This document shows positions 38,903-48,426 of a DNA stretch of 64,000 nucleotides, piece by piece. The notes under the pieces are model-generated. The model was not told the DNA's origin, ran no database searches, and saw nothing but the letters and a program-made list of their open reading frames with translations. This DNA is from Parvibaculum indicum. GTDB taxonomy: Bacteria > Pseudomonadota > Alphaproteobacteria > Parvibaculales > Parvibaculaceae. Location: the NCBI RefSeq assembly GCF_011762095.1, contig NZ_JAASQO010000003.1:1-64000 (forward strand), given 5' to 3'. The first letter of the stretch is position 1; each line of letters starts with the position of its first letter. The position numbers were made by a program, and so were the translations under genes.

Positions 38903-39197
38903 TCAAGCCGCCCGCGAATAGCGCTTGAGCTGGTGATCGACATTGCCGAACTGGGTGTCGATCACGGTGAGGTGATTGTAGCGGCCGACATTGAGTTCGT
39001 CGGTCATGCCCATGTAGCCGACCACTTCGGCGGAGAACGCCGCAATCGCCCGATCGGTCGCCTTCTCGACGAGAGGAAGGCCTTTCTTTTGCGCTAAGCA
39101 GCGCATCGGTGCCGACCTTGACGTTCTCGAAGGTGATCTCCAAGGCGCGTCGCATCAGACCACCCATCGGCGCGGCAGCACCTTGAACCGCGCCGGG
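38903..39197 (-). pseudogene. IS5 transposase remnant joined to an unidentified gene fragment
   Basis: On the minus strand the sequence reads FKVLPRRWVV and stop, a piece of an IS5-type transposase close to that at 0.5-1.3 kb. It runs into a second fragment, ALEITFENVKVGTDALLSAK. After a frameshift this continues ATDRAIAAFSAEVVGYMGM and TDELNVGRYNHLTVIDTQFG to a stop at 38903. I do not recognise the second fragment. No intact gene is present between 38.85 and 39.58 kb; the rest of that gap holds the repeat tract listed next. Confidence 0.6.
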
Positions 39198-39259
39198 TTT
39201 GCCGGAGGCTCCAACTCCTGAAAAGGTGCTGGGCGCGGGCGGTTCGGAAGCCGAAATAG

Positions 39260-39428
39260 TCCCTGTTCCCTCGCGAAAATTCCCTGATATGCCGATTGAA
39301 TTTCCCTGTTCCGGCTTTTAGGGAAATTGATGCTAAGTCACGGAAATTGCAGGGATATTTCGGCGGTGTTTGGCGCTCAGGGTGCGGATTCGGACGAAAT
39401 TCCCTGTATTTTCCCTGAAAATCAGGGA
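39260..39428. repeat. TCCCTG/CAGGGA-rich repeat tract
   Basis: Seven copies of TCCCTG or its complement lie in 170 bases (39260, 39281, 39303, 39350, 39401, 39412, 39423). The tract ends in the inverted repeat TTCCCTGA-AAA-TCAGGGAA. It follows the IS5 remnant and leads into the 62-bp direct repeat. Its function is unknown. Confidence 0.6.
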
Positions 39429-39474
39429 ATCAAGCAGAGGCAACAGGTCTGTCGACTGTCGACACCACCAGTCC
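39413..39474 (+). repeat. 62-bp direct repeat, copy 1
   Basis: The 62 bases match 57940-58001 without gaps at 50 of 62 positions. The core AGAGGCAAC-x-GGTCTG and CTGTCGACACC is common to both, and both copies face the same way. Each lies just past the 3' end of a minus-strand gene. The copies enclose about 18.5 kb. Confidence 0.7.
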
Positions 39475-39583
39475 TTCCCCAGCAAAACGAAGACCTTCAG
39501 ACCTCTCCGCAAATTCTCCGTCGTTCCGGGGACTTGTGGCCCATTTGTGCATCGCAGAGCTTCGAGCGACCGTCGCTCCCTGC

Positions 39584-40705
39584 TCAGGTCATCAAGGTGA
39601 TGGTGCGGCGGAATCGGGCGAGGGCGATGCCGAACAAGGCGGATCCGATGAGGACAAGGGAGACGAATTGCGGCCAGACGACGCTGAGCCCCGCCCCGCG
39701 AAAGAGGATCGATTGTGCGAGCATGACGAAATGCGTATTGGGGGCGGCCAGCATGAGATACTGCACAAACTCAGGCATGCTTTCACGCGGCGTCATGCCT
39801 CCCGACAGCATCTGGAGGGGCAGCAGAACGAGCATCAGCAGGAGACCGAATTGCGGCATGGAGCGAGCAATCGTCGCCAGAAAGATGCCCATGGAAGTCA
39901 TCGCAAAAAGATGAAGCGCCGCACCGACCAGAAATAGAGGGATCGATCCCTGAACGGGGACCGACAACACGCCCTGAACGATGACCGCCAGAGAAAATGC
40001 AGAGGCGGCGAGAACCACCAGCCCCATCGCCCAGACCTTGCTTGTCATGATCTCGAAAGGCGTGATGGGCATCACAAGCAGATGCTCGACGGTGGCATGC
40101 TCTCTTTCGCGAATGAGAGCCGCGCCTGTCAGAATGATGGAGAGCATGGTGATGTTGTCGATTACCTCGACGATCGCGCCGAACCAGGATTTGTTGAGTT
40201 CGGCATTGAAACGCGATCGAACGGTCAGGTTGACGGGAACTCTCTGCACATCCTTGTAGCGTTGTATGAAGGCTCTCACCTCGTCATTGACGATTGTCTG
40301 GACATAGCCGGTCCCGTTAAGAGCCTGGGTCATCTGCGTCGCATCGATGTTCAACTGGATGGCCGGCGCCCGCCCCGCGAGCACGTCTCGCTGGAAGTCC
40401 GGAGGAATATCGAGCACGAATGTGTTGAGGCCCTCATCCATCCGCGAATCCATCTCCTTTTGCGTGATGAGCATCGGCGCAGCGAAATAAGGAGGCCTGA
40501 AAGCGTCAATGATGCGTTGCGAAAGGGGCGAGCGGTCTTCGTCGACAATGGCGATCGGCGCTCTGTTGAGCGTTTCGGGCATGGCGGTCGCGGCGGTGTA
40601 TATCGCGAAAGTGAAGGCATAAACGATCAGGAACAGCATGATCGGATCGCGCGACAGGCTGCGCAGCTCCTTGACGCCGAGATGCAGTATGTTCGCCCAT
40701 TGCAT
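39584..40705 (-). CDS. ABC-2 type export permease (YhhJ-like)
   Basis: This 373-residue inner-membrane permease has one N-terminal membrane segment (DPIMLFLIVYAFTFAIYTAA), a large periplasmic part and five C-terminal segments. The ABC-2 signature lies around FEIMTSKVWAMGLVVLAASA and MLSGGMTPRESMPEFVQYLM. It is the last gene of the export operon, three bases after the ATPase/permease fusion gene. It probably pairs with that fusion protein's membrane half to make the channel. Confidence 0.88.
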   Translation of the reverse strand: MQWANILHLGVKELRSLSRDPIMLFLIVYAFTFAIYTAATAMPETLNRAPIAIVDEDRSPLSQRIIDAFRPPYFAAPMLITQKEMDSRMDEGLNTFVLDIPPDFQRDVLAGRAPAIQLNIDATQMTQALNGTGYVQTIVNDEVRAFIQRYKDVQRVPVNLTVRSRFNAELNKSWFGAIVEVIDNITMLSIILTGAALIREREHATVEHLLVMPITPFEIMTSKVWAMGLVVLAASAFSLAVIVQGVLSVPVQGSIPLFLVGAALHLFAMTSMGIFLATIARSMPQFGLLLMLVLLPLQMLSGGMTPRESMPEFVQYLMLAAPNTHFVMLAQSILFRGAGLSVVWPQFVSLVLIGSALFGIALARFRRTITLMT

Positions 40706-40708
40706 GAG

Positions 40709-43510
40709 TCAGCGCTCCTGCTTGCTCAGGAAAAGAGTGGCCAGGCCGAGCAGGACGGGGATGCTCACGACGAGCGGTATGAAGGAGGCCGACAAGTCGG
40801 AGAAGCCGAGGGCCTTGGAAAAGGTGCCGCGGGCGATCGCCAGGAAATAAGTCGTTGGATAGATCTCTCCGACTATCCGGCCCATTCCCTGCAATGAGGT
40901 GACCGGATCGGTGAGACCGGAAAAGCTGACCGCCGGCAACATGGTCAGGATGGCCGTGCCGAACAGAGCGGCTATCTGGCTCTTCATGAATGTGGAAATA
41001 AGCAGCCCAATCGCGGTGGCGCTGGTTACGTAGAGAACGGCACCGGCGAAAAGCGCGAAGAAACTCCCTTTCAGGGCAACGCCGAAAATCGTGACGGCAA
41101 GTCCGGTGAGCAGCAGGAAGCTCAGCGTCGAAAGCGCGACATATGGCAGCTGCTTGCCGAGAAGGAATTCGATCCTCGTTGTCGGCGTGACATAGAAATT
41201 GGTGATCGATCCCAGCTCTTTCTCCCGCACGATGCTGAGCGTGGCGAGTATGGCGGGAATCATCATCAGAAGGATGGGAATGACAGCCGGAACCATGGCG
41301 GTCAGGCTTTCGACATTGGGATTGTATCTGTATCGGATTTCGACACTGGCAAGACCTTGCAACGCGGCGGCCTGGCCGGATTCGCGGGCCCTGACCTGCA
41401 GCCAGTGGGCGTGCATCGCCTGTACATAGCCCTGAATGGTTTCCGCGCGGCTGGGCATGGAGCCATCGACCCAGGCTCCTATCGAGACTTCCCGGCCCCG
41501 GGCGAGATTGCGGGCGAAACCGGGCGGTATCTCAATGGCAAGACTGATATCGCCGGAGCGCATCCGCTCATCCATCTCGGCATAGCTGGAAAGGGGCGGC
41601 TTCTCGTCGAAATAGCGCGAACCTGAAATGCCCAGAGCATAGTCTCGGCTTGTCGTGGTCCGGTCGCGGTCGAGGACGGCAAAGGTCAGCCCCTCGACGT
41701 CCATCGTGATGCCGTAGCCCATGACGAACATCAGCATGGCGCTGCCGAGCAGCGCGAGAGTCAGGCGGATAGGGTCGCGCCTGAGTTCAAGCGCTTCCCG
41801 GCGCGCATAGCTGAACATGCGCCGGGGGTTGAAAAAGCGTCGGAGCCATCGGAACCGGTCGGATACCGGGGTGCCGGGGCCCGGCGAAGCAATGATGCTC
41901 TCCTCGGCCTCCTGCGCGGTTTCCGCCGGAGCCGGGCTGCTTGCCGTCGCGTCTTCCAGATAGGCGATAAACGCATCTTCCAGCGTCGCAGCGTCGCGTT
42001 GCTTCACAAGGGCGGCGGGCGTATCCGTGGCGAGCACCTTTCCCGCATGCATCAGGGAAATCCGGTCGCATCGCTGCGCTTCGTTCATGAAATGGCTTGA
42101 AATGAAGATCGTCACGCCGTCATTGCGCGACAATTCGACAAGCATTCGCCAGAATTTGTCGCGTGCGCCGGGGTCGACGCCCGAGGTCGGTTCGTCGAGG
42201 ATCAGCATTTCGGGTTTGTGGATCATCGCCACGGCAAGCGAAAGGCGTTGCCTGATGCCGAGCGGCAGTTTGCCCGGCAGCATGTCGATCTGTTCGGAAA
42301 GGTCGAAACGTTCGACCATCTCGTCGACGCGCGCAGGAATATCGTCAGTAGGAACCTTAAACAATCTGGCATGAAGAACCAGATTCTGCCGCACCGTCAG
42401 TTCGGAGTAGAGGGAAAAGGACTGGGACATATATCCGACGCGGCGGCGCGTTTCGATGTCATGCGGGTCCACTTCCTTGCCGAACAGCCATGCACGCCCC
42501 TCGCTCGGGGGAAGGAGGCCCGTCAGCATTTTCATCGTCGTGGTCTTGCCGCAGCCATTCGATCCGAGAAAGCCGAATATCTCGCCGCGCCGGATACGAA
42601 AACTCGTGTGATCGACGGCTGTGAAGTCGCCGAACCGCATGGTGAGTCCCTGGGCTTCGATTGCGACTTCACCGTCTTCGTCGGCGGCTCTGGGCGGGAT
42701 CTCGACCGGCCGATAGTCTTTGCGCTCTTCTTCGGGCAACAATCGGATGAAGGCGGCCTCAAGCGAGTCGGCGCCCGTATAGCTTAGAAGACCCTCGGGG
42801 GTTTCGGTCGCGAGCACCTGGCCTTTATCCATGGCGACGAGCCAGTCGAAACGGGCCGCCTCTCCCATATATGCCGTCGCGATAAGAACGCTCATGCCGG
42901 GATGGTCCGCACGGATCGTATCGATCAGCTCCCAGAACTGCTTGCGGGACAGAGGATCGACGCCGGTGGTCGGCTCGTCCAGGATGAGAAGGTCCGGGTC
43001 GTGGATGAGAGCGCAGCACAGACCGAGCTTCTGTTTCATGCCGCCGGAGAGCTTGCCGGCCGGGCGGTCGGCAAAGGGGGCCAGGCCGGTGGCCTTTGTC
43101 AGTTCTGCGATACGGCGCTTTCTCTCGCTCGCGTCATGGCCGAACAGGCGACCGAAGAAATCGATATTTTCGTAGACGGAAAGCGTCGGATAGAGGTTCT
43201 TGCCGAGCCCCTGGGGCATATAAGCGATACGCGGACATACCGCCCGGCGCTGCTCGGCATTCGTCATATCGCTGCCCAGCACGTCGAGCTCACCGCTCTG
43301 CAGGCGGCGCGCGCCGGAAATCAGGGCAAGCAAGCTCGATTTTCCGACACCGTCAGGACCGATCAGGCCGACCATCTGGCCCGACGGGATGTCGAGGCCG
43401 ATGTCGAGAAGAGCATGTTTGTCGCCATATCGGAGACTTACGCCCCGCAGCCGCACCACCGTCTGCGAGGCTGGAGTGGCGTTGTTTTGCGCCGCTACCC
43501 CGTCGGTCAT
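40709..43510 (-). CDS. rbbA: ABC transporter, two ATPase domains fused to a permease (RbbA/YhiH-like)
   Basis: This 933-residue fusion has ATPase domain 1 with Walker [10 protein letters not shown], signature LSGGM and Walker [13 protein letters not shown]. ATPase domain 2 has [10 protein letters not shown] and [11 protein letters not shown]. The C-terminal third is a six-segment ABC-2 permease ([20 protein letters not shown]). This is the layout of E. coli RbbA/YhiH. It overlaps the adaptor gene by four bases and likely forms one exporter with it and the following permease. The cargo cannot be read from sequence. The ribosome-linked role claimed for RbbA is not tested here. Confidence 0.9.
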   Translation of the reverse strand: MTDGVAAQNNATPASQTVVRLRGVSLRYGDKHALLDIGLDIPSGQMVGLIGPDGVGKSSLLALISGARRLQSGELDVLGSDMTNAEQRRAVCPRIAYMPQGLGKNLYPTLSVYENIDFFGRLFGHDASERKRRIAELTKATGLAPFADRPAGKLSGGMKQKLGLCCALIHDPDLLILDEPTTGVDPLSRKQFWELIDTIRADHPGMSVLIATAYMGEAARFDWLVAMDKGQVLATETPEGLLSYTGADSLEAAFIRLLPEEERKDYRPVEIPPRAADEDGEVAIEAQGLTMRFGDFTAVDHTSFRIRRGEIFGFLGSNGCGKTTTMKMLTGLLPPSEGRAWLFGKEVDPHDIETRRRVGYMSQSFSLYSELTVRQNLVLHARLFKVPTDDIPARVDEMVERFDLSEQIDMLPGKLPLGIRQRLSLAVAMIHKPEMLILDEPTSGVDPGARDKFWRMLVELSRNDGVTIFISSHFMNEAQRCDRISLMHAGKVLATDTPAALVKQRDAATLEDAFIAYLEDATASSPAPAETAQEAEESIIASPGPGTPVSDRFRWLRRFFNPRRMFSYARREALELRRDPIRLTLALLGSAMLMFVMGYGITMDVEGLTFAVLDRDRTTTSRDYALGISGSRYFDEKPPLSSYAEMDERMRSGDISLAIEIPPGFARNLARGREVSIGAWVDGSMPSRAETIQGYVQAMHAHWLQVRARESGQAAALQGLASVEIRYRYNPNVESLTAMVPAVIPILLMMIPAILATLSIVREKELGSITNFYVTPTTRIEFLLGKQLPYVALSTLSFLLLTGLAVTIFGVALKGSFFALFAGAVLYVTSATAIGLLISTFMKSQIAALFGTAILTMLPAVSFSGLTDPVTSLQGMGRIVGEIYPTTYFLAIARGTFSKALGFSDLSASFIPLVVSIPVLLGLATLFLSKQER

Positions 43511-44580
43511 TCCGGTTGCCTGATCAGCAGATCAGACGGCCATGCCGCTTCCGGATCGATTTTGACATAAGCCATGCCGGGCAGGCCCGTTTTGATCTGC
43601 CGGAGGTGCCGCTTCAGCAACGCCGGATCGATACGAGCTTTGAGGCGGAAGGTGAGTTTCAGGCGCTCTTCCACCGTCTCGACCGTCTTGGGCGTGAACT
43701 GGGCAACGTCCGACACATAGGACACTTTGGCGGCGATGACATATTGCGGAGCGGCGTCCAGAACGATCCGCGCTTCCGATCCCAGCGCTACCCGGCCTGC
43801 CGATTCCGTCGGCAGAAAAAATGTCATATAGACGTCGCTGAGGTCGACCATATTCAGCACGGTGCCGCCAGCGGAGAGGACTTCGCCGGGTTGCGCAACC
43901 CTGTATTGAACGCGCCCGTCGCGCGGTGACGTAAGCGTGCTGTCGTCGATATCCGCCTGGATGCGTTGAATGGTGGCGCGCACCGCTTCGCTTGTCGAAC
44001 GGGCGGCGATCACTGCCGCCTTCGCATTGCCGAGCGCGGCCTCCGCCGCGGCGACATTGGCCGTAGCGGCTCCCAGAGCTGCCTTTCCCGCCTGGAATGC
44101 CGCGCGGTCGTCGTCCAGTTTCTGTCGCGAGGCATTGCCGCGCGCAGCGAGTTTCTCTGTACGGTTGAGTTGAGCCTCGGCTGCGTCGAGTTCGGCCTGC
44201 CGTTGCAGGACCAGTGCCTTGGTCGATTCCAGTTCCGCTTCCCGCTGGCGGACCTGGCTTTGGGCGGTTTCGATGCCGATGAGCGCGCTCTGCAATTGCG
44301 CCTCGGCTTCGCGAAGCTGAGCATTGAGCACCGCTGTGTTCATTTTCGCGAGAGGCTGCCCGCGAGTGACGAAATCGCCTTCATTGACGAGAATCTCGTC
44401 GATCCGGCCCGCTGTCTTTGTCGCGATATCGATCTCGACGGCCTCAATACGGCCATTGCTGCCGGTAATGCCCTCCGGCAGGCCGTTGGGTTGCAAGGCC
44501 CACCATGCAATGAGCGCCAGAACGAGGAGCAGGGCGAGGCCGCCTGCCTTCACAAGTCGATTTTTGGATAATGCTGTCAT
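43507..44580 (-). CDS. HlyD-type membrane fusion protein (YhiI-like)
   Basis: This 357-residue periplasmic adaptor is held by one N-terminal membrane segment ([18 protein letters not shown]). It has a lipoyl-like half ([20 protein letters not shown]) and a long alpha-hairpin coiled coil rich in Ala, Gln and Glu (about 95-210). The second lipoyl half and beta-barrel follow ([20 protein letters not shown]). It links the ABC exporter to an outer-membrane channel, which is not encoded here. ATG 44580 fits the membrane anchor better than the upstream start. Confidence 0.9.
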   Translation of the reverse strand: MTALSKNRLVKAGGLALLLVLALIAWWALQPNGLPEGITGSNGRIEAVEIDIATKTAGRIDEILVNEGDFVTRGQPLAKMNTAVLNAQLREAEAQLQSALIGIETAQSQVRQREAELESTKALVLQRQAELDAAEAQLNRTEKLAARGNASRQKLDDDRAAFQAGKAALGAATANVAAAEAALGNAKAAVIAARSTSEAVRATIQRIQADIDDSTLTSPRDGRVQYRVAQPGEVLSAGGTVLNMVDLSDVYMTFFLPTESAGRVALGSEARIVLDAAPQYVIAAKVSYVSDVAQFTPKTVETVEERLKLTFRLKARIDPALLKRHLRQIKTGLPGMAYVKIDPEAAWPSDLLIRQPE

Positions 44581-44747
44581 TGATTTGAACTTGCGACCGG
44601 CTCGCACTGCATCCCGACCGTCGGGTTGAGCCGAAGCGAGGTCACCGCTTGGCGGTACTCCCAACATTGATCCACTGATTGTGAGGTGTGGACCGAGCCT
44701 CTCTCAAAGCGATTTATTCTAGGAAGACATCGTAGGAGGGAGACTTG

Positions 44748-44930
44748 ATGTATCGCAACACCGGGCAAAGAATTTCGGGAATGATTCAGAGAGGTAAAGC
44801 GCGACCGGCGCCGGTCTCGTGGCGGTCGCCCGCCACCCGGAAAACCGGGTCATGCCGAACGGCCGGGGCGACCCCGGCGACCTCTCCGGGCCGGAAGCTA
44901 TCCGCCCCTGACCGTCTCCAAAGGCCATGA
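44748..44930 (+). CDS. Possible 60-codon leader frame upstream of mobA
   Basis: ATG 44748 follows TAGGAGGGAG at ideal spacing, giving a 60-residue frame that is basic and Pro-, Arg- and Thr-rich. No family is recognised. Most of the frame lies inside a strongly paired RNA element, so its composition may reflect RNA structure. It could be a translated leader peptide or a chance frame with a good ribosome site. Confidence 0.3.
   Translation: MYRNTGQRISGMIQRGKARPAPVSWRSPATRKTGSCRTAGATPATSPGRKLSAPDRLQRP
44789..44886 (+). ncRNA. Structured leader RNA candidate upstream of mobA
   Basis: An outer helix GAGAGGT (44789-44795) with ACCTCTC (44880-44886) encloses four hairpins. They are GACCG/CGGTC (803-816), GTGGCGG/CCGCCAC with a TCGC loop (819-836), CCGG/CCGG with an AAAA loop (837-848) and GCCGGGG/CCCCGGC with a CGA loop (862-878); hairpin positions omit the leading 44. 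All stems are perfect. The closed multi-branch shape directly before Mo-cofactor genes suggests a riboswitch-like regulator, perhaps of the Moco type. That identity is inferred from position only. Confidence 0.45.
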
Positions 44931-45022
44931 CGCAGGAATGTTTTTTGTTTATCTAGGGGTCGCTGCCGTAGCCATCCTTGTCCGCGGCGTCGGAAGAGGG
45001 ATGGCTCACGGGTATAAAGGAC

Positions 45023-45652
45023 ATGGGAATATTCATGTTACCGCTTGGAGTGGTAGTCGCGGGCGGAAGCGCTGAGCGAATGGGCGGCGGCGAGAAACCC
45101 TTGCTGCCGCTTGGCGGCAGGCCGCTCATTGAGCATGTCGTCGAGCGGGTGAGGCCGCAGCTCTCCGAACTTGTACTCAATGTGAGAGACGAACAGTCCG
45201 ATCGCTATGCTGACATCGGGGGCGGCAGTCTGCCTTTCCTGTTCGACGCATTCGGCGGGCAGGCGGGCCCGCTTGGCGGTGTGCTGGCGGGGCTTGACTG
45301 GGCGGCGACGAAAGCGGCTTCGGCCTGGCTCGCGAGCTTTCCGTCCGATACGCCCTTTCTGCCATATGATCTCGTATCGCGCCTGATGTCCGTAGCGGAT
45401 GACGATGTGCCGGTCGTCGCGACGGCTGGCGGGCGAATTCAGGCTTTATGCGCTGTCTGGCCGGTCTCATGCCGTGACCGGCTCCGGAGCGGTGTTGAAG
45501 CCGGCCGTTACAAGAGCCTTTGGTGGACGCTTTCCGATTTGGGCGCGCAGGAATGCGCGTTCGATGACGAAGAGGCATTCTTCAACGTGAATACCGTTCA
45601 GGACCTCGCGCGGGCGGAGCAGCTCGCCGGACCCGGTCGAGGAGGCGCATGA
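45023..45652 (+). CDS. mobA: Molybdenum cofactor guanylyltransferase MobA
   Basis: This 209-residue enzyme joins GMP to molybdopterin, giving the bis-MGD cofactor used by the nitrate reductase downstream. The nucleotide loop is GVVVAGGSAERMGGGEKPLL. PLGGVLAGLDWA and ASFPSDTPFLP carry the metal-binding Asp. The end FFNVNTVQDLARAE is typical. Start at ATG 45023 (after AAGGAC); ATG 45035 is possible. MobB overlaps by four bases. Confidence 0.92.
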   Translation: MGIFMLPLGVVVAGGSAERMGGGEKPLLPLGGRPLIEHVVERVRPQLSELVLNVRDEQSDRYADIGGGSLPFLFDAFGGQAGPLGGVLAGLDWAATKAASAWLASFPSDTPFLPYDLVSRLMSVADDDVPVVATAGGRIQALCAVWPVSCRDRLRSGVEAGRYKSLWWTLSDLGAQECAFDDEEAFFNVNTVQDLARAEQLAGPGRGGA

Positions 45653-46149
45653 ACATCGTCGGCATCGTCGGATGGCGAAACAGCGGCAAGACCACGCTGA
45701 TCGCCCGGTTGATCGGAATCTTCTCGGAACGGGGGATTTCAGTGTCCACGATCAAGCATGCCCATCATGCCTTCGATATCGATCATCCCGGTAAGGACAG
45801 CTTTCTCCATCGGGAGGCGGGTGCACACGAAGTCCTGGTCGCCTCCTCCCGGCGCTGGGCGTTGATGCATGAGATCGGCGAAGGCGAGGAACCCGCGCTC
45901 GAAGAACATCTTGCGCGCCTGGCGCCGGTCGATCTGGTGATTGTGGAGGGCTACAAGCGTCATCCGCATATCAAGCTCGAGGTGCGCAGGGACGGGCAGG
46001 AGGCACCGGCGCTCGCAGATGGGGATGAAGACATAGTCGCCGTTATCGCCGATTTCCCCCTGCCGGACAGCGCAATTCCCGTTCTGCCGTTAAACGACCC
46101 GCCGGCCGTTGCGCATTTCATCGCGGAATACTTCAAGCTGAATGTGTAG
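45649..46149 (+). CDS. mobB: Molybdopterin-guanine dinucleotide biosynthesis adaptor MobB
   Basis: This 166-residue P-loop GTPase assists MobA. Walker A is GWRNSGKTTLI (9-19), HHAFDIDHPGKDSFLHREAG follows, and VDLVIVEGYKRHPHIKLEV carries Walker B. It overlaps mobA by four bases and precedes nasT by 99 bases, grouping Mo-cofactor supply with nitrate control. Confidence 0.93.
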   Translation: MNIVGIVGWRNSGKTTLIARLIGIFSERGISVSTIKHAHHAFDIDHPGKDSFLHREAGAHEVLVASSRRWALMHEIGEGEEPALEEHLARLAPVDLVIVEGYKRHPHIKLEVRRDGQEAPALADGDEDIVAVIADFPLPDSAIPVLPLNDPPAVAHFIAEYFKLNV

Positions 46150-46248
46150 TCGGCCTCCGCAAGGGGCTGGCGGCGGGTGGAACGGAATTTGCTGCAATTT
46201 GCATGTTGGCCGGATATACGGCGCACATTTTCTCCGTGGAATTTCAGC

Positions 46249-46857
46249 ATGACGGCGCAGGAGCCGGACACTTCCAGACCCCTGAAAATACTCATCATCG
46301 ACAGCAATGATGAGCGCGCGGCCGTCGTGGAGTCGGGGCTGTCCGACTATGGCGATGCGCAGATTCTGCGGGTGGGGCTCCTGACGGACCTTGCGCGTCA
46401 GGTGGAGGAAATCCAGCCCGATGTGATCTTCGTCGATGTGGATTCGCCCGATCGCGATACGCTGGAAAGCATGCGCAATGTCTCCGATATCGCGCCGCGT
46501 CCCATCGTCATGTTCGTCGAGGAAAGCGAAGCCTCCCTTGCGGAGGAGGCGCTGCGCGCCGGCGTCAGCGCCTACATCGTCGATGGTCTGAGCGCCAAAC
46601 GCGTAAAGCCTATCCTCGATGTCGCCATTCTTCGCTTCAAGGTCTTCCAGACGATGCGCGAGGAACTCGACCGGGCGAAATCCGACCTCGCCAGCCGCAA
46701 GACGATCGAGCGCGCCAAGGGACTGCTCATGCAGCAGCGCAACGTCACCGAGGAAGAGGCTTACAAGCTCCTTCGCACCACCGCGATGAAGGAGGGCAAG
46801 CCGATTCTGGAGATTGCCGACAATCTCATCTCCATCGCGCGATTGCTCAAGGGCTAG
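46249..46857 (+). CDS. nasT: Nitrate response antiterminator NasT (ANTAR)
   Basis: This 202-residue RNA-binding regulator has an N-terminal receiver-like domain (LKILIIDSNDERAAVVESGL, DVIFVDVDSPDRDTL). A linker helix and a C-terminal ANTAR domain follow (about 140-200; KTIERAKGLLMQQRNVTEEE, YKLLRTTAMKEGKPILEIA). ANTAR proteins bind paired hexaloop hairpins and prevent termination. Such a leader lies just downstream, before the nitrate operon. The usual sensor partner NasS is not seen in the window. A terminator follows at 46865, so the nitrate operon has its own promoter. Confidence 0.92.
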   Translation: MTAQEPDTSRPLKILIIDSNDERAAVVESGLSDYGDAQILRVGLLTDLARQVEEIQPDVIFVDVDSPDRDTLESMRNVSDIAPRPIVMFVEESEASLAEEALRAGVSAYIVDGLSAKRVKPILDVAILRFKVFQTMREELDRAKSDLASRKTIERAKGLLMQQRNVTEEEAYKLLRTTAMKEGKPILEIADNLISIARLLKG

Positions 46858-46864
46858 GCAAACT

Positions 46865-46897
46865 CTGTCTGAAAACTAATCAGGCAGTTCATTTTTT
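46865..46897 (+). terminator. Intrinsic terminator after nasT
   Basis: CTGTCTGA (46865-46872) pairs with TCAGGCAG (46880-46887) around a seven-base loop, followed by TTCATTTTTT. One pair is a G-T wobble. It begins eight bases after the nasT stop. Confidence 0.7.
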
Positions 46898-47037
46898 GTG
46901 CAATGCGGTAAGAAATTCCCTTTTAAAATCAATTGCCTATTGCGTCTTGTGCTCTATTGCATATCGTCGGCTTCAGGTTGAGCGCTCATTCGACGCGCTC
47001 CCCCGTTTCGGGCAATGGCGGTCGAGGCGGACATATC

Positions 47038-47107
47038 GGGCCAAGGGCGGCCCTTCCAGGCAATGGCGTCTGTGCCAGCGAGCGATCGCTGGGCAGGCGC
47101 TTTTTTT
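47038..47107 (+). promoter_or_regulatory. ANTAR-target leader: two hexaloop hairpins and terminator
   Basis: Hairpin 1 is GGGCC-AAGGGC-GGCCC (47038-47053). Hairpin 2 has apical stem CCAGCG-AGCGAT-CGCTGG (47075-47092) on a longer stem from 47066 to 47100, followed by seven T. Both loops have six bases with A at position 1 and G at position 4, the known ANTAR recognition rule, and hairpin 2 is the terminator. NasT binding would let transcription proceed into the porin/nrt/nir/nas operon. It fills the 293-base gap between nasT and the porin gene. Confidence 0.8.
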
Positions 47108-47150
47108 GTTTTTGGCGGTGCGAACCGCGTATGTCCGAGGTGAATGTTCC

Positions 47151-48386
47151 ATGCGACTGAACAAGATCAGGCTCCTCTTCCCCCTAACGCTGTTCGCCAT
47201 TGTCACGGCAAGCCTCTGGAGCGGCCATGCAAGCGCGGACTCGCTTGGCGAGGCCATCGACAACGGTACGCCCATCATCAATCTCCGCATGCGCTACGAG
47301 CATGTGGACCAGGACGGCTTTGCCAATGACGCCGATGCGCTGACGGGCCGGGCCCGTCTCGGTTACGAGACCGGAAGCTTCTACGGGTTCTCGTTCCTGA
47401 CCGACTTCGACCTGATAACGCATTTCGGCGCGGAGGATTTCAACAGCACGGTGAACGGGCGCACGGCCTATCCCGTGGTCGCCGATCCCGACATGGGGCA
47501 GCTCAACCGGTTGCAGCTGTCCTATGCGGGGCTGCGGGATACGCATGTCGTGGTCGGACGCCAGCGCATCATCCTCGACAATGCCCGCTTCGTCGGCAAT
47601 GTGGGCTGGCGGCAGAACGAGCAGACTTTCGATGCCGCGCGCCTGACCAATACGAGCCTGCCCGACACGACTATCGACTACGCCTATATCCGTCGTGTGA
47701 ACCGCATTTTCGGCGCGGGTAGCGCCGCGGGCGAGTTTGAGGGCGACACGCATCTCGTCAATCTGGCGTATGACGGTATCGGCTTCGTCGATCTCACGGG
47801 CTACGCCTATCTGCTGGACCTGAACGAAGCGCCCGCCCTTTCCACGGCGACATACGGTCTTCGCGCATCGGCGCCTTTCCACCTTTCTGGGCAGGCAAGC
47901 CTGACGCTGACGGGCGAGTATGCGCATCAAACGGATTATGCGGACAACCCGCTGTCGCTCGACCTCGACTACTACCTCGCAGAGGCGAAGCTGAGCTATG
48001 GCCCTGCCGGGCTGACCGGCGGATATGAGGTGCTCGGCAGCGACGGCACGACCGGCTTTTCCACGCCGCTGGCCACGCTGCATGCCTTCAACGGCTGGGC
48101 GGACGTTTTTCTGACGACGCCGGGCAGTGGGCTGGAAGACGCCTACGCCAAGGCGTCATACGCGCTGACCGGATTGCCGGTGGGGCGCAAGCTGGTTCTG
48201 GCCGTCGCCTGGCACGACTACTCCGCCGAAGAAGGCGGTGCCGATTTCGGCAATGAAGTCGATGTGGTCGCCAATCTCGTCCTGACCGACAGCCTCTCAC
48301 TCAATCTGAAATTTGCGAGCTATGACGGCGAGGGCGGTTATGCGAGCCGCGACAAGAGCTGGGTCTCGCTGACTTACGCCTACTGA
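47151..48386 (+). CDS. Outer-membrane porin, alginate-export-like family
   Basis: This 411-residue outer-membrane beta-barrel has a signal peptide (hydrophobic LLFPLTLFAIVTASLW, cut near HASA). Alternating strands follow (NLRMRYEHVDQDGFANDADA, LTGRARLGYETGSFYGFSFL, VVGRQRIILDNARFVGN), ending with an aromatic residue (SLTYAY). It is the first gene behind the ANTAR leader, so it probably lets nitrate cross the outer membrane. That substrate is inferred from the operon. Confidence 0.85.
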   Translation: MRLNKIRLLFPLTLFAIVTASLWSGHASADSLGEAIDNGTPIINLRMRYEHVDQDGFANDADALTGRARLGYETGSFYGFSFLTDFDLITHFGAEDFNSTVNGRTAYPVVADPDMGQLNRLQLSYAGLRDTHVVVGRQRIILDNARFVGNVGWRQNEQTFDAARLTNTSLPDTTIDYAYIRRVNRIFGAGSAAGEFEGDTHLVNLAYDGIGFVDLTGYAYLLDLNEAPALSTATYGLRASAPFHLSGQASLTLTGEYAHQTDYADNPLSLDLDYYLAEAKLSYGPAGLTGGYEVLGSDGTTGFSTPLATLHAFNGWADVFLTTPGSGLEDAYAKASYALTGLPVGRKLVLAVAWHDYSAEEGGADFGNEVDVVANLVLTDSLSLNLKFASYDGEGGYASRDKSWVSLTYAY

Positions 48387-48426
48387 ACAAGTGTTCGACG
48401 AACCCGATTACCCCTCGAAGGAGCCC

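Noticed and set aside
39260-39428. CRISPR array
   Set aside because: The TCCCTG units are short, unevenly spaced and in both directions, with no constant repeat or spacer length and no cas genes.
46929-46965. Possible sigma-54 promoter (TTGTGC...TTGCA) before the nitrate leader
   Set aside because: The spacing between the -24 and -12 elements is wrong and the GG is missing.
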